Positions 10,409 to 19,391 of a stretch of 64,000 nt of DNA are shown here, piece by piece. A model generated the notes under the pieces. It was given only the letters and a program-made list of their open reading frames with translations. It did not search any database and was not told the DNA's origin. Numbering within the stretch: the stretch's first letter is position 1; the number at the start of each line of letters is the position of its first letter. The DNA is from Aliitabrizicola sp041905595 (lineage in GTDB: Bacteria; Pseudomonadota; Alphaproteobacteria; Rhodobacterales; Rhodobacteraceae): positions 1 through 64,000 of the forward strand of contig JAYRKT010000013.1 of assembly GCA_041905595.1 (NCBI GenBank), in the 5' to 3' direction. Made by a program: the position numbers and the translations under genes.

Positions 10409-10443
10409 CAGCAGCGGAAGACATCCACGAAAGGAGTCCCGCC

Positions 10444-12927
10444 ATGACCAGACATGAAAAACACGTCGCCAATGCCACTGCCGAGCGCGTCGTGCTCGAC
10501 ATCGAGGGCATGACTTGCGCCTCCTGCGTGGGGCGGGTGGAGCGCGCGCTCAAAGCCGTTCCCGGGGTCGAGGGCGCCTCGGTCAACCTTGCGACAGAAC
10601 GGGCCGAGATCACCGGCCCCGCGCTTGACCGCGCGGCGCTGATCCGGTCGGTCGAGACGGCGGGCTACGACGTGCGCCGCCCGCCGGTGGATCTGGCGAT
10701 CGAGGGGATGACCTGCGCCTCATGCGTGGCGCGGGTGGAAAAGGCGCTGATCTCGGTACCCGGCGTCACCTCGGCGGCCGTCAACCTTGCGACGGAGCGG
10801 GTGACCGTGGCCGGGACCGCCGATCCCGCAGCCCTGATCGCGGCGGTCGAGAAGGCGGGATATGATGCCCGGGTGGCAGCCGCAGCCGGGGAGGCCATGG
10901 CGGAAGCCGCCGAACGCCGCGCCGCCGAGGAAACCACGCTGAAGCGCGACCTCCTGATCGCCGCTGCTCTGACGCTGCCGGTCTTCGTGCTGGAAATGGG
11001 GTCGCACCTGTTCATGGCCGTGCATATGGCGGTGATGAACACGATCGGGATGCAGAACAGCTGGTATCTGCAGTTCGTCCTGACCAGCGCCGTTCTGCTT
11101 GGCCCCGGCCTTCGCTTTTATCGCAAGGGCTTGCCCGCGCTGGTTCGGATGGCGCCGGACATGAACAGCCTTGTCGCCGTGGGCACGCTCGCCGCCTACG
11201 GCTATTCGCTTGCCGCGACCTTCCTGCCCGCCCTGCTGCCCGCCGGCACGGTGAATGTCTATTACGAGGCCGCGGCGGTGATCGTGACGCTGATCCTCTT
11301 CGGTCGCTGGCTCGAGGCGCGGGCCAAGGGCCGCACCTCGGAGGCGATCCGGCGGCTGGTGGGACTGCAACCAAAGACGGCGCGGGTCCGCCGGGCTGAT
11401 GGGGTCATCGAACTGCCCGTGGCCGAGCTTCGCACCGGCGATCTTGTCGAGGTGCGACCGGGCGAGCGGGTGCCGGTCGACGGCACCGTGACCGAGGGCG
11501 AAAGCTGGATCGACGAAAGCATGATCACGGGCGAGCCGTTGCCGGTTGCCAAGGCCAGCGGCGCCCCGGTCACCGGCGGCACGGTCAACCAGACCGGCGC
11601 CTTCAGCTTCCGCGCTACCGCCGTGGGTGAGGCGACCATGCTGTCGCAGATCATCCGCATGGTCGAAGAGGCGCAGGGCGGGAAGCTCCCGATCCAGACG
11701 CTGGTCGACCGGGTGACACTGTGGTTCGTGCCCGCGGTCATGGCATTTTCGCTGCTGACTTTCGTCGCGTGGCTCGCTTTCGGCCCCTCTCCCGCGCTGA
11801 CCTTCGCGCTGGTCAATGCCGTCGCCGTGCTCATCATCGCCTGCCCCTGCGCCATGGGCCTTGCCACGCCGACCTCGATCATGGTCGGCACCGGGCGCGG
11901 CGCCGAGCTGGGCGTGCTGTTCCGCAAGGGCGAGGCGCTGCAGGCGTTGCAGGATGTCTCGGTCGTCGCGCTGGACAAGACCGGCACGCTGACCGAAGGC
12001 CGGCCGCGCTTGACAGACCTGACCCCGGCCCCCGGTTTCGACCGCGCTGCCGTGCTGGCTGCGGTCGCTGCCGTCGAGGCGCGGTCCGAGCACCCGATCG
12101 CCCGCGCGCTGGTCGAGGCTGCCTCGGCCGAGGATCTGGACGTGCCGGAAATAGCGGATTTCGCCTCGGTTACCGGCTATGGCGTGACGGCGAAGGTAGG
12201 TGACACGACTGTTGCCGTTGGCGCTGACCGTTACATGGCGAAGCTCGGGATCGATACCGCGCCCTTCGCTGCCGAAGCCGAGCGACTGGCGGTCGAAGCC
12301 CGCTCTCCGCTTTATGCCGCGGTCGGCGGGCAACTGGCGGCGATCCTCGCCGTGGCCGACCCTGTTAAGGAGACGACGCCCCGGGCGATCGCAGCCCTTC
12401 ACGCGCTTGGCCTGAAGGTCGCGATGGTGACCGGCGACAATGCTCGCACGGCGGAAGCCATCGCCAGAAAGCTCGGCATCGACGAGGTGGTGGCCGAGGT
12501 CCTGCCCGAAGGCAAGGTTGCGGCGGTGCGACGCCTGAAGGAGATGGGCCGCCTGGCCTTTGTCGGCGACGGCATCAACGATGCGCCGGCGCTGGCCGAG
12601 GCGGATGTGGGCCTTGCGGTCGGCACGGGAACGGACATCGCCATCGAGGCAGCGGATGTGGTGCTGATGTCGGGGCGGCTGACCGGGGTTTCGGACGCGA
12701 TCGCCCTGTCGAAGGCGACGATGCGCAACATCCGGCAGAACCTGTTCTGGGCCTTCGCCTACAATACCGCGCTGATCCCGCTCGCGGCGGGGGCGCTTTG
12801 GCCGGCCTACGGCATCCTGCTGTCGCCCGCCTTTGCGGCCGGAGCCATGGCGATGTCGTCGGTCTTTGTCCTTGGCAATGCGCTGCGACTGCGGCGCTTT
12901 GCCCCGAAGCAGGAGCACCGGGCATGA
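10444..12927 (+). CDS. copA: Cu(I)-exporting P1B-type ATPase CopA
   Basis: An 827-residue P1B-1 ATPase pumping Cu(I) out of the cytosol. Two N-terminal HMA domains each carry GMTCASC. The transmembrane metal site CPC is at 467-469, the phosphorylated Asp511 is in DKTGTLT, the P1B-specific SEHP follows, and the hinge is GDGINDAPALAEAD. About eight membrane helices are expected. ATG 10444 was chosen because GGAGTCCCGCC precedes it; the in-frame start at 10378 lies in the -35 box. The cueR start codon overlaps the copA stop. Expression is probably driven by the CueR-type promoter at 10378-10408. Confidence 0.94.
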   Translation: MTRHEKHVANATAERVVLDIEGMTCASCVGRVERALKAVPGVEGASVNLATERAEITGPALDRAALIRSVETAGYDVRRPPVDLAIEGMTCASCVARVEKALISVPGVTSAAVNLATERVTVAGTADPAALIAAVEKAGYDARVAAAAGEAMAEAAERRAAEETTLKRDLLIAAALTLPVFVLEMGSHLFMAVHMAVMNTIGMQNSWYLQFVLTSAVLLGPGLRFYRKGLPALVRMAPDMNSLVAVGTLAAYGYSLAATFLPALLPAGTVNVYYEAAAVIVTLILFGRWLEARAKGRTSEAIRRLVGLQPKTARVRRADGVIELPVAELRTGDLVEVRPGERVPVDGTVTEGESWIDESMITGEPLPVAKASGAPVTGGTVNQTGAFSFRATAVGEATMLSQIIRMVEEAQGGKLPIQTLVDRVTLWFVPAVMAFSLLTFVAWLAFGPSPALTFALVNAVAVLIIACPCAMGLATPTSIMVGTGRGAELGVLFRKGEALQALQDVSVVALDKTGTLTEGRPRLTDLTPAPGFDRAAVLAAVAAVEARSEHPIARALVEAASAEDLDVPEIADFASVTGYGVTAKVGDTTVAVGADRYMAKLGIDTAPFAAEAERLAVEARSPLYAAVGGQLAAILAVADPVKETTPRAIAALHALGLKVAMVTGDNARTAEAIARKLGIDEVVAEVLPEGKVAAVRRLKEMGRLAFVGDGINDAPALAEADVGLAVGTGTDIAIEAADVVLMSGRLTGVSDAIALSKATMRNIRQNLFWAFAYNTALIPLAAGALWPAYGILLSPAFAAGAMAMSSVFVLGNALRLRRFAPKQEHRA

Positions 12928-13340
12928 ATATCGGGGAAGCTGCCCGCGCCTCGGGCGTGTCGGCGAAAATGATCCGCTACTATGAGTCGATCGGTCTGGT
13001 CCCGGAGGCGGCGCGGACTCAGTCAGGCTACCGCACCTATGGGAACACCGAAGTGCAGATCCTGCGCTTCATCCGGCGCGGGCGGGATCTGGGCTTTCCG
13101 GTCGAGACCATCAACGCGCTGCTGGCGCTGTGGCGCGACCGCAGCCGTCAAAGTGCGGACGTGAAGCGGCTGGCGCTGGATCATGTGGCCGATCTGGAAC
13201 GGAAGATCGCCGAAATGCAGGCCATGGCCGGCACATTGCGCCATCTGGCGCAAACCTGCGCGGGCGACGGTCGGCCCGACTGCCCGATCCTCGATGATCT
13301 GGGCGGCGCGGCTGGCAAGGCCTCGGCGGCCTGTTGCTAG
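12924..13340 (+). CDS. cueR: MerR-family Cu(I)-responsive activator CueR
   Basis: A 138-residue MerR regulator: N-terminal winged HTH (MNIGEAARASGVSAKMIRYYE), a coiled-coil dimerisation helix (residues 75-110) and a metal loop. Cys112 and Cys120 (CAGDGRPDC, a CX7C loop) and Ser77 fall at the same numbers as the +1-ion selectivity residues of Escherichia coli CueR, so Cu(I)/Ag(I) sensing is likely. The chain ends in an extra Cys-Cys. The ATG overlaps the copA stop (ATGA), so the two are translationally coupled. It would activate both divergent 19-bp-spacer promoters at 10310-10408 and thereby its own operon. Confidence 0.93.
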   Translation: MNIGEAARASGVSAKMIRYYESIGLVPEAARTQSGYRTYGNTEVQILRFIRRGRDLGFPVETINALLALWRDRSRQSADVKRLALDHVADLERKIAEMQAMAGTLRHLAQTCAGDGRPDCPILDDLGGAAGKASAACC

Positions 13341-13438
13341 GCCTTGCCGAGGCCCGCATCGCCACCGCCGGATGCCGGGAGGATGGCGTCCGGGCGACAA
13401 TGGAATTCATTCCCGCCCATTCAGGACGGGGCCGGCGA

Positions 13439-13651
13439 TCAGGCGCGCCGTGCGGCTTCCACGGCAACGTCTTCGATCATGAAGCGGGTGATCCCCAGAT
13501 CGGCGAGGTCACGGTCGCTCATCGCTTCGAGTTCGCTGCGGGTTTGCGCATAAACGCGCATTTCCGTCATCTTGCGCGCAACAGCTTCCTTCACACGGGC
13601 GAAAAGGCCCGTCGAAGCATGCGAACCGCGATGTGCTACGGAAATGGTCAT
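13439..13651 (-). CDS. DUF1127 small protein
   Basis: A 70-residue protein with the C-terminal DUF1127 pattern (LEAMSDRDLADLGITRFMIEDV) after a basic amphipathic helix. ATG 13651 was chosen because AAAGGA lies a few bases upstream and homologues start with MT-I/A; an ATG at 13672 is in frame but has no ribosome-binding site. The gene stands alone between cueR (convergent) and surE (divergent). It differs from the longer DUF1127 protein at 3584. A stress-related or RNA-binding role is known for some family members but cannot be read from this sequence. Confidence 0.82.
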   Translation of the reverse strand: MTISVAHRGSHASTGLFARVKEAVARKMTEMRVYAQTRSELEAMSDRDLADLGITRFMIEDVAVEAARRA

Positions 13652-13874
13652 GGTCTTGTCCTTTCGACGCAAGTGGTTTCAGAGCCACTTTCTGCGTTGC
13701 AGCATATAGGTATGCGGCGCTGACTTTAACCCATGCATCCAGAAGAACCGCCATGCGCCATGCGCATGGCTTGAAACGACCCTGCCCCACTGTCCCGCTG
13801 TTGCCCGGCCTTGGCCGCTTTACGGCAGAGACGCCCTCGTCTAATCAGGAAACGGACGGCGAAAAGGCAGGCGG

Positions 13875-14660
13875 ATGCGCATTCTCATCACCAATGACGA
13901 CGGCATCAACGCTCCGGGGCTCGAGGTGCTCAACCAGATCGCCACGGAACTCGCCGGACCCCAGGGCGAGGTCTGGACTGTGGCCCCCGCCTTCGAGCAA
14001 TCGGGCGTCGGTCATTGCATCAGTTACACCCACCCCATGATGATCGCAAAGCTCGAAGAGCGCCGTTACGCGGCCGAGGGCAGCCCGGCCGACTGCGTGC
14101 TCGCGGCGCTTTACGACGTGCTCGACGGGAACTGGCCGGATCTCGTGCTGTCGGGCGTCAACCGCGGCAACAACTCCGGCGAGAACGTGCTTTATTCCGG
14201 CACGATCGGCGGGGCGATGGAGGCGGCGCTTCAGGGCATTCCGGCCATTGCACTGTCGCAGTTCATGGGCAGTGCGACCGAGCTGCTGGACGATCCCTTC
14301 GAGGCCGCGCGCAGCCACGGGGCAGAGCTGATACGCCGCCTGCTGGATCGGGGACATTGGGACGAAACCGATTACCGTCTGTTCTACAACGTGAATTTCC
14401 CGCCAGTTGGAGCTGCTGACGTCAAGGGATCGCGCGTTGCGGCGCAGGGTTTCCGCCGGGATACCTCGTTTTCGGTCGAGCCGCACATGTCGCCATCGGG
14501 GCGGCGGTTCTTGTGGATCAAGGGCGGCGCCCAGCACCGCCCTACCCTGCCCGGCACGGATGTGGCGGTGAACCTGGACGGCTATATCTCGGTGACGCCG
14601 ATGCGCGCGGACCTGACGGCGCATGACCGGCTAAGCGATCTGGAGGCGGCGCTCGGATGA
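13875..14660 (+). CDS. surE: 5'/3'-nucleotidase SurE
   Basis: A 261-residue SurE phosphatase. The N-terminal metal-binding motif MRILITNDDGINAPG is intact, followed by the SGVNRGNN and YSGTIGGAMEA signatures. SurE removes phosphate from nucleoside 5'- and 3'-monophosphates with divalent metal and is linked to stationary-phase survival. It is the first gene of surE-pcm-nlpD; its stop overlaps the pcm ATG. ATG 13875 follows GGCAGGCGG. Length and motifs match the family with nothing missing. Confidence 0.96.
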   Translation: MRILITNDDGINAPGLEVLNQIATELAGPQGEVWTVAPAFEQSGVGHCISYTHPMMIAKLEERRYAAEGSPADCVLAALYDVLDGNWPDLVLSGVNRGNNSGENVLYSGTIGGAMEAALQGIPAIALSQFMGSATELLDDPFEAARSHGAELIRRLLDRGHWDETDYRLFYNVNFPPVGAADVKGSRVAAQGFRRDTSFSVEPHMSPSGRRFLWIKGGAQHRPTLPGTDVAVNLDGYISVTPMRADLTAHDRLSDLEAALG

Positions 14661-15298
14661 CGGATGCCGCGGAGCAGAAGATGCGCTTTCTCTACGCACT
14701 CCGCTCCAAGGGCGTGACCGACGCACGGGTCCTCTCGGCGATGGAAAAGATCGACCGCGGCCTGTTCGTGCGCGGTCTCTTCGCCGAGCGCGCCTACGAG
14801 GACATGCCGCTGCCGATCTCCTGCGGGCAGACGATCAGCCAACCCTCGGTCGTCGGGCTGATGACGCAGGCGTTGCATGTCGGACCACGCGATACCGTGC
14901 TCGAGGTCGGGACCGGCTCGGGCTATCAGGCGGCGATCCTCAGCCTGCTGGCGCGGCGGGTCTACACCGTCGACCGCCATCGCCGGCTGGTGCGCGAGGC
15001 GCAGGAGATCTTCCGCAAGCTGGATCTGGTCAACATCACCGCACTGACGGCAGACGGCAGCTTCGGGCTGCCGGATCAGGCCCCGTTCGACCGCATCATC
15101 GTCACCGCCGCCGCCGAAGACCCGCCGGGCCCGCTCTTGGCGCAGTTGAAGATCGGCGGTATCATGGTGCTTCCGGTCGGGCAGTCCGATGCGGTGCAAA
15201 GCCTGATCAAGGTCACGCGGACCGAGGCGGGCTTCGAATATGAGGAACTTCGCCCGGTGCGCTTTGTGCCGCTGGTCGAGGGACTGGCATCGGAATGA
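14657..15298 (+). CDS. pcm: Protein-L-isoaspartate O-methyltransferase
   Basis: A 213-residue AdoMet-dependent enzyme that methylates isoaspartyl residues to start their repair. Signatures are the substrate-loop SCGQTISQPSVVGLM, the AdoMet motif VLEVGTGSGYQAAIL and the C-terminal GGIMVLPVG. The ATG overlaps the surE stop and the stop overlaps an ATG of the next gene, so the three are translationally coupled. The neighbourhood surE-pcm-nlpD is widely conserved in proteobacteria and links protein repair, nucleotide salvage and envelope maintenance. Confidence 0.96.
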   Translation: MTDAAEQKMRFLYALRSKGVTDARVLSAMEKIDRGLFVRGLFAERAYEDMPLPISCGQTISQPSVVGLMTQALHVGPRDTVLEVGTGSGYQAAILSLLARRVYTVDRHRRLVREAQEIFRKLDLVNITALTADGSFGLPDQAPFDRIIVTAAAEDPPGPLLAQLKIGGIMVLPVGQSDAVQSLIKVTRTEAGFEYEELRPVRFVPLVEGLASE

Positions 15299-16548
15299 AG
15301 CGCATCGGGATCAACCCGGGCGGCAAGGTGAGGCAAGGCATGACACTTTCTGGCAGGATGGCTTTCGGCGGGGCGCCCTCGGGTTCGACGGTCCGCGTGC
15401 TGATGGCTGGCGCGGCGCTTACGGCGCTGACCGCCTGTGTCAGCCCGCAGGGCGCGCAGGACTGGGATCTGCGCGGCAACGGCGCCTCGACAACCGAGGC
15501 AGCGGTGACGGCGACGGCAAACCGCCCGATGCCGGATGCGCGTGGCGTCATCTCCTATCCCGGTTATCAGGTCGCGGTGGCGCGGCAGGGCGATACCGTG
15601 GGCAGCGTCGCCGCGCGCGTGGGCATCGCGCCAACGCAACTGGCCGAATACAACGCCCTGAACATCGACACGCCGCTGAACGATGGCGCGGTCCTTGCCC
15701 TGCCGAACCGCGTGGCCGAAAGCGCCCCGATGGGCAGCGCAGTCGGGACCGCTCCGGCAGCGACCCCGGGCGGCATTGAAGTGACCGCGATCGCGTCGAG
15801 CGCGATCGACCGGGCCGCCCCCGCCCCAGCAGCAACCGGTGCGGCCGCTCCCGCGGGCGCCGAACCGATCCGCCACAAGGTTGCCCGTGGTGAGACGGCC
15901 TATTCTATCGCGCGGATGTACGGCGTCTCGGCGAAGTCGCTTGCGGAATGGAACGGGCTGGGTCCCGACCTGTCGGTGCATGAAGGCCAGTATCTGCTGA
16001 TCCCGGTCGCCATGCCCGGTGCGGCCCCAGCCGCGGCGGCGACCAATGTGGTCAATGCGCCCGGCACGAGTTCGCCCACGCCCGAACCGCCCTCGGCATC
16101 GAAGCCGCTGCCGAAGGAGAAGACCCAGCCGGCCGCGGCCAAGCCCGACAACACGCCGCCCTCTCCCGATCTCGGCAAGCAGCGCACGGCAGCTTCGGCA
16201 GCCCGCTTTGCCATGCCCGCACAGGGCAGCATCATCCGGCCCTTCGCACCAAAGGCCAACATGGGCATCGACATCGGCGCGCCGGGCGGCAGTGCGGTCA
16301 AGGCCGCCGATGACGGCACGGTCGGCGCGGTGACCAAGGACACGTCGGGGGTGGCGATCGTGGTGATCCGCCATGCCGGCAACCTCGCCACAGTCTACAC
16401 CTATATCGACAACATCACCGTCAAGAAGGGCGACACCGTCAAGCGCGGCCAGCAATTCGCCACGGTGCGCAAGGCCGATCCCGCCTTCCTGCATTTCGAG
16501 GTGCGCAAGGGCACCGAGGCCGTCGATCCGGCGCCCTACATCCAGTAG
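15295..16548 (+). CDS. nlpD: NlpD-type LysM/M23 lipoprotein (divisome amidase activator)
   Basis: Up to 417 residues. A lipoprotein signal ends in LTAC, with Cys48 lipidated if the ATG at 15295 is used; an ATG at 15340 gives a more usual signal length and has GTGAGG upstream. Two LysM repeats follow (VAVARQGDTV... and HKVARGETAYSIARMYGVS...), then a Pro/Ala-rich linker and a C-terminal M23 (LytM) domain. The zinc-binding HxxxD is replaced by MGIDI, so the peptidase is degenerate as in NlpD/EnvC-type amidase activators, although LHFEVR is kept. It is probably an outer-membrane activator of a cell-wall amidase. Coupled to surE-pcm. Confidence 0.88.
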   Translation: MKRIGINPGGKVRQGMTLSGRMAFGGAPSGSTVRVLMAGAALTALTACVSPQGAQDWDLRGNGASTTEAAVTATANRPMPDARGVISYPGYQVAVARQGDTVGSVAARVGIAPTQLAEYNALNIDTPLNDGAVLALPNRVAESAPMGSAVGTAPAATPGGIEVTAIASSAIDRAAPAPAATGAAAPAGAEPIRHKVARGETAYSIARMYGVSAKSLAEWNGLGPDLSVHEGQYLLIPVAMPGAAPAAAATNVVNAPGTSSPTPEPPSASKPLPKEKTQPAAAKPDNTPPSPDLGKQRTAASAARFAMPAQGSIIRPFAPKANMGIDIGAPGGSAVKAADDGTVGAVTKDTSGVAIVVIRHAGNLATVYTYIDNITVKKGDTVKRGQQFATVRKADPAFLHFEVRKGTEAVDPAPYIQ

Positions 16549-16552
16549 GGCG

Positions 16553-17680
16553 TCAACCGCCCTGCCGCAGGCGTTCCCGGTTCGCGGCCAGCCAGAGCAC
16601 GGTCACCAGAAGCGGCGCGTTGTTGATCTCGCCGCTCGCGGTCAGGTCCATCAGGCGGTCGAACCCGATCAGGTGGCCGCGAATATCCTCGGATTCCTCC
16701 GCCAGCCCGAAAGTGCCGGCACTGCCATCGGGCAGGTCGGTCAGGGCGACATAGGAGTAAAGGTATTCGGCCTTGGCGCCGGGCGAGGGGTAATAGCCGG
16801 CAGCAAAATGCATCGGGCCGATCACCAGCCCCGCCTCTTCCACCGCTTCGCGTCGCGCCGACTCCTCGGGCGTCTCACCCGGATCGATGCGGCCTGCAAT
16901 CGCCTCGAGCAGCCAGGGCTGACGGTCGCCCCGCGCCAGGGGACCGGGACGGAACTGTTCGATCAGCAGCACGCGATCCCGCACCGGGTCATAGGGCAGG
17001 ACGGTCACCGCATCGCCCGAGATGAAGACTGCCCGGTTGACCTCGGGACCCAGACCGCCGCGGAACCGGGCATGGCGCAGGTCATATTCCTCGACCGCGA
17101 AGAAATTCGCGTAGGTCTGGCGGACGGATCGCGTCGCGACATCACCGGGCCGGGCATCATGGCGCAGCGTCGCCGGCGCCGGCTGGGCAACCGCGCGCAC
17201 GCGCGACGAGGCGCGCACCATCATCAGCCGAAGGCGGCGGCGGATGCTGGCGGGGTCAACCTGCCCTTGAAGCGCCAGAACATCCTCGACTGTCGCGGCC
17301 AGGGTCGCGGCCCACTGCGCGGACCAGGGGCCTTGCAGCCACGGCGCGCCGCCATCGGCCGGCGGGTGGTTCGGCACCAGCGCGCGGGCGGTGGACGGGC
17401 CGGCCTCGGTGGATACCGTCACCAGGGCAAGGCTCTGGTCCAGGATCTCGGCCAGGAATTCAAGCCGTGCAAGGGCGGCCCGGTCGAGCCGAAGAACGAT
17501 GCCCTCGGCCGTCTGGCCTATTTCTGGCAGCAGAACGGGCCAGGGATCATCCCCGGCAAGCCGGATGGCGTGTTCGCCAAGCCTCGCCGGGGTGTCTGAA
17601 CTGTCGGTCCCAAGGATTGCACGGCGCGATGGGGAAAGCGCCAGGGCGCCATGCAGGAAGACGTCTTCGATCACGGCCAC
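16553..17680 (-). CDS. trgB: TrgB-like NUDIX hydrolase with N-terminal extra domain
   Basis: A 375-residue protein. The C-terminal half is an ADP-ribose-pyrophosphatase-type NUDIX domain with the box GRIDPGETPEESARREAVEE followed by AGL (REAVEEAG core). The N-terminal half (about residues 1-170) resembles a gamma-glutamylcyclotransferase-like fold. Such NUDIX fusions occur in Rhodobacter as TrgB, linked to tellurite resistance together with TrgA. It overlaps trgA by 10 bases and lies at the end of a probable photolyase-cfa-trgA-trgB unit. Function in ADP-ribose or similar nucleotide clearance during stress is inferred from the NUDIX class. Confidence 0.85.
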   Translation of the reverse strand: MAVIEDVFLHGALALSPSRRAILGTDSSDTPARLGEHAIRLAGDDPWPVLLPEIGQTAEGIVLRLDRAALARLEFLAEILDQSLALVTVSTEAGPSTARALVPNHPPADGGAPWLQGPWSAQWAATLAATVEDVLALQGQVDPASIRRRLRLMMVRASSRVRAVAQPAPATLRHDARPGDVATRSVRQTYANFFAVEEYDLRHARFRGGLGPEVNRAVFISGDAVTVLPYDPVRDRVLLIEQFRPGPLARGDRQPWLLEAIAGRIDPGETPEESARREAVEEAGLVIGPMHFAAGYYPSPGAKAEYLYSYVALTDLPDGSAGTFGLAEESEDIRGHLIGFDRLMDLTASGEINNAPLLVTVLWLAANRERLRQGG

Positions 17681-18111
17681 CTGCGGCTGACAAACTCGAC
17701 AATCACACCGGCCAGAATGCCGCCAGCGAAGGCCGGGACCAGCACATCGACGGTCAGGATCGACCGGCTGAAATCCAGCATCAGCCCGCCTGCCCCCAGC
17801 AGCGCCTCCATCGGATCGCCGTAGATCTTGCGGGTCGACTGGATGACCATGACATAGATGGCAAAGGTGAGGATCACCCAGAAGAACACCGTGACCACCG
17901 TGCGCGCTCCGAACCCGATGCCCGCCCAGTAGCCGGCCCCCGCCAGCCGCCCGGAGACGCGCCAGCCCCAGACCAGCCCCATGAAGGCCGAAACCTCGCT
18001 CAGGTAGCCCCAGACGGTGCGTTCGGTGATCGTGGTCTTGTAGATCTCGGCGACACCAAAACCGAGCGCGGCGAAGAGGATGGCAGCAACGAGCTTGGCG
18101 GCGGTCGGCAT
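17671..18111 (-). CDS. trgA: TrgA family membrane protein
   Basis: A 146-residue integral membrane protein with four hydrophobic segments (about residues 4-20, 32-52, 66-92 and 118-140). It matches the TrgA family of Rhodobacter, whose gene pairs with trgB in a tellurite-resistance locus. Its biochemical activity is unknown. It starts 7 bases after the cfa stop and overlaps trgB, so co-transcription with both is likely. Confidence 0.8.
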   Translation of the reverse strand: MPTAAKLVAAILFAALGFGVAEIYKTTITERTVWGYLSEVSAFMGLVWGWRVSGRLAGAGYWAGIGFGARTVVTVFFWVILTFAIYVMVIQSTRKIYGDPMEALLGAGGLMLDFSRSILTVDVLVPAFAGGILAGVIVEFVSRRWP

Positions 18112-18118
18112 CGCGGTC

Positions 18119-19333
18119 CTATTGCGGTCGGGTGACGGTGATCTGCGTCACGTCGCAGTTACCGCCGCGGAACGTCCCGGCGCAAGAGGTGAGGTAAAAG
18201 TTCCACATCCGACGGAAGCGGTCGTCAAAGCCCATGCGGGAAATCTCGTCCCACCGGTCGTTGAAGGTGTCATGCCAGCGGCGGAGCGTCTGGCTGTAGC
18301 TCTGCCCGAACTCGATCGAGTTCCGCACCCGCAGACCGGCCCGCTCCACCTCGCCGCGCAGGACCGAAGGCGAAGGCAGCATCCCCCCCGGGAAGATGTA
18401 TTTCTGGATGAAGTCGACACCGCGCTTGTAGACCTCCCACCGCTTGTCCTGGACGGTGATGATCTGAAGCGTGGCGTTCCGGCCCGGTTTCAGCCGGTCG
18501 CGCAGCGTGTTGAAATAGACCGGCCAGAACTTTTCGCCGACGGCTTCGAACATCTCGATCGAGGCGATGCCGTCATAGCTGCCGGTTTCGTCCCGGTAAT
18601 CCTGCAGCTTGATCTGGACCCGGTCGGACAGCCCCGCGCGGTGGATGCGGGCCACTGCGTAATCATGCTGGGCCTTCGAGATGGTGAGACCGGTCACCTT
18701 CAGACCGCGCTCCTTGGCCGCGTATTCGGCGAAACCGCCCCAGCCGCAGCCGATCTCGAGCACATGATCGCCTTCGGCCGCCCCCATCTGATCGATCATG
18801 CTGGCATATTTCTGGATCTGCGCCTTTTCGAGGCTTTCCTGCCCGGTGCGGAACAGCGCCGAGGAATAGGTCATCGTGTCGTCGAGCCAGAGCCGGTAGA
18901 AATCGTTGCCGAGGTCGTAGTGATATTCGATGTTCTTCTTCGCCTGCTCTCGGGTGTTGCGCTGGAGCCAGAAGCGGAACTTCTCGTAGGCCCGGATCAG
19001 GCCCAGACCGGGGAAACCATCGTAGACCCCGTCATTGTCCTCATGCACCAGGTCCATGAAGGCCTGCAGGTCCGGCGTCGTCCACCAGCCATCGAGATAG
19101 GCGTCGCAAAAGCCGAGATCGCCTTCGCGGATCAGCCGAGCGAAAGTGTCGGGGTTGTGGACATGGATTTCGGCCACCGGTCCGGGATTTGGCCCCTCGG
19201 CCCGGAACCGCCGGCCATCGGGAAGGACGAAATCCAGCTGTCCATTCTGCAACCTGCGCGAAACGTCGAAAGCCGCACCAAAATACCGCGGCAGATCCTT
19301 CTGATCCTTCGTCGAAGTCAGTACCGTCACCAT
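18119..19333 (-). CDS. cfa: Cyclopropane-fatty-acyl-phospholipid synthase family methyltransferase
   Basis: A 404-residue CFA synthase-type enzyme transferring a methylene group from AdoMet to double bonds of membrane lipid acyl chains. Signatures are YHYDLGNDFYRLWLDDTMTYSSA, the AdoMet site VLEIGCGWGGFAEYAA and the C-terminal WHDTFNDRWDEI. It is downstream of a photolyase gene by 58 bases and upstream of trgA by 7. In Rhodobacter sphaeroides, photolyase and CFA genes are adjacent members of the sigma-E singlet-oxygen regulon; the same pairing here suggests shared control from the promoter at 20827-20856. Confidence 0.93.
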   Translation of the reverse strand: MVTVLTSTKDQKDLPRYFGAAFDVSRRLQNGQLDFVLPDGRRFRAEGPNPGPVAEIHVHNPDTFARLIREGDLGFCDAYLDGWWTTPDLQAFMDLVHEDNDGVYDGFPGLGLIRAYEKFRFWLQRNTREQAKKNIEYHYDLGNDFYRLWLDDTMTYSSALFRTGQESLEKAQIQKYASMIDQMGAAEGDHVLEIGCGWGGFAEYAAKERGLKVTGLTISKAQHDYAVARIHRAGLSDRVQIKLQDYRDETGSYDGIASIEMFEAVGEKFWPVYFNTLRDRLKPGRNATLQIITVQDKRWEVYKRGVDFIQKYIFPGGMLPSPSVLRGEVERAGLRVRNSIEFGQSYSQTLRRWHDTFNDRWDEISRMGFDDRFRRMWNFYLTSCAGTFRGGNCDVTQITVTRPQ

Positions 19334-19391
19334 GTCCCCCCGGCCTAGTCCTTCTTGTTTTGCCAGATGCTGGCGGATGATTTACCGCCGC

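Noticed and set aside
10720..12918. 732-residue minus-strand frame opposite copA
   Set aside because: Complement of conserved P-type ATPase sequence; Arg/His/Asp-rich composition typical of GC shadow frames.
18080..19348. 422-residue plus-strand frame opposite cfa
   Set aside because: Antisense to a full-length CFA synthase with intact motifs; no ribosome-binding site or known domain.
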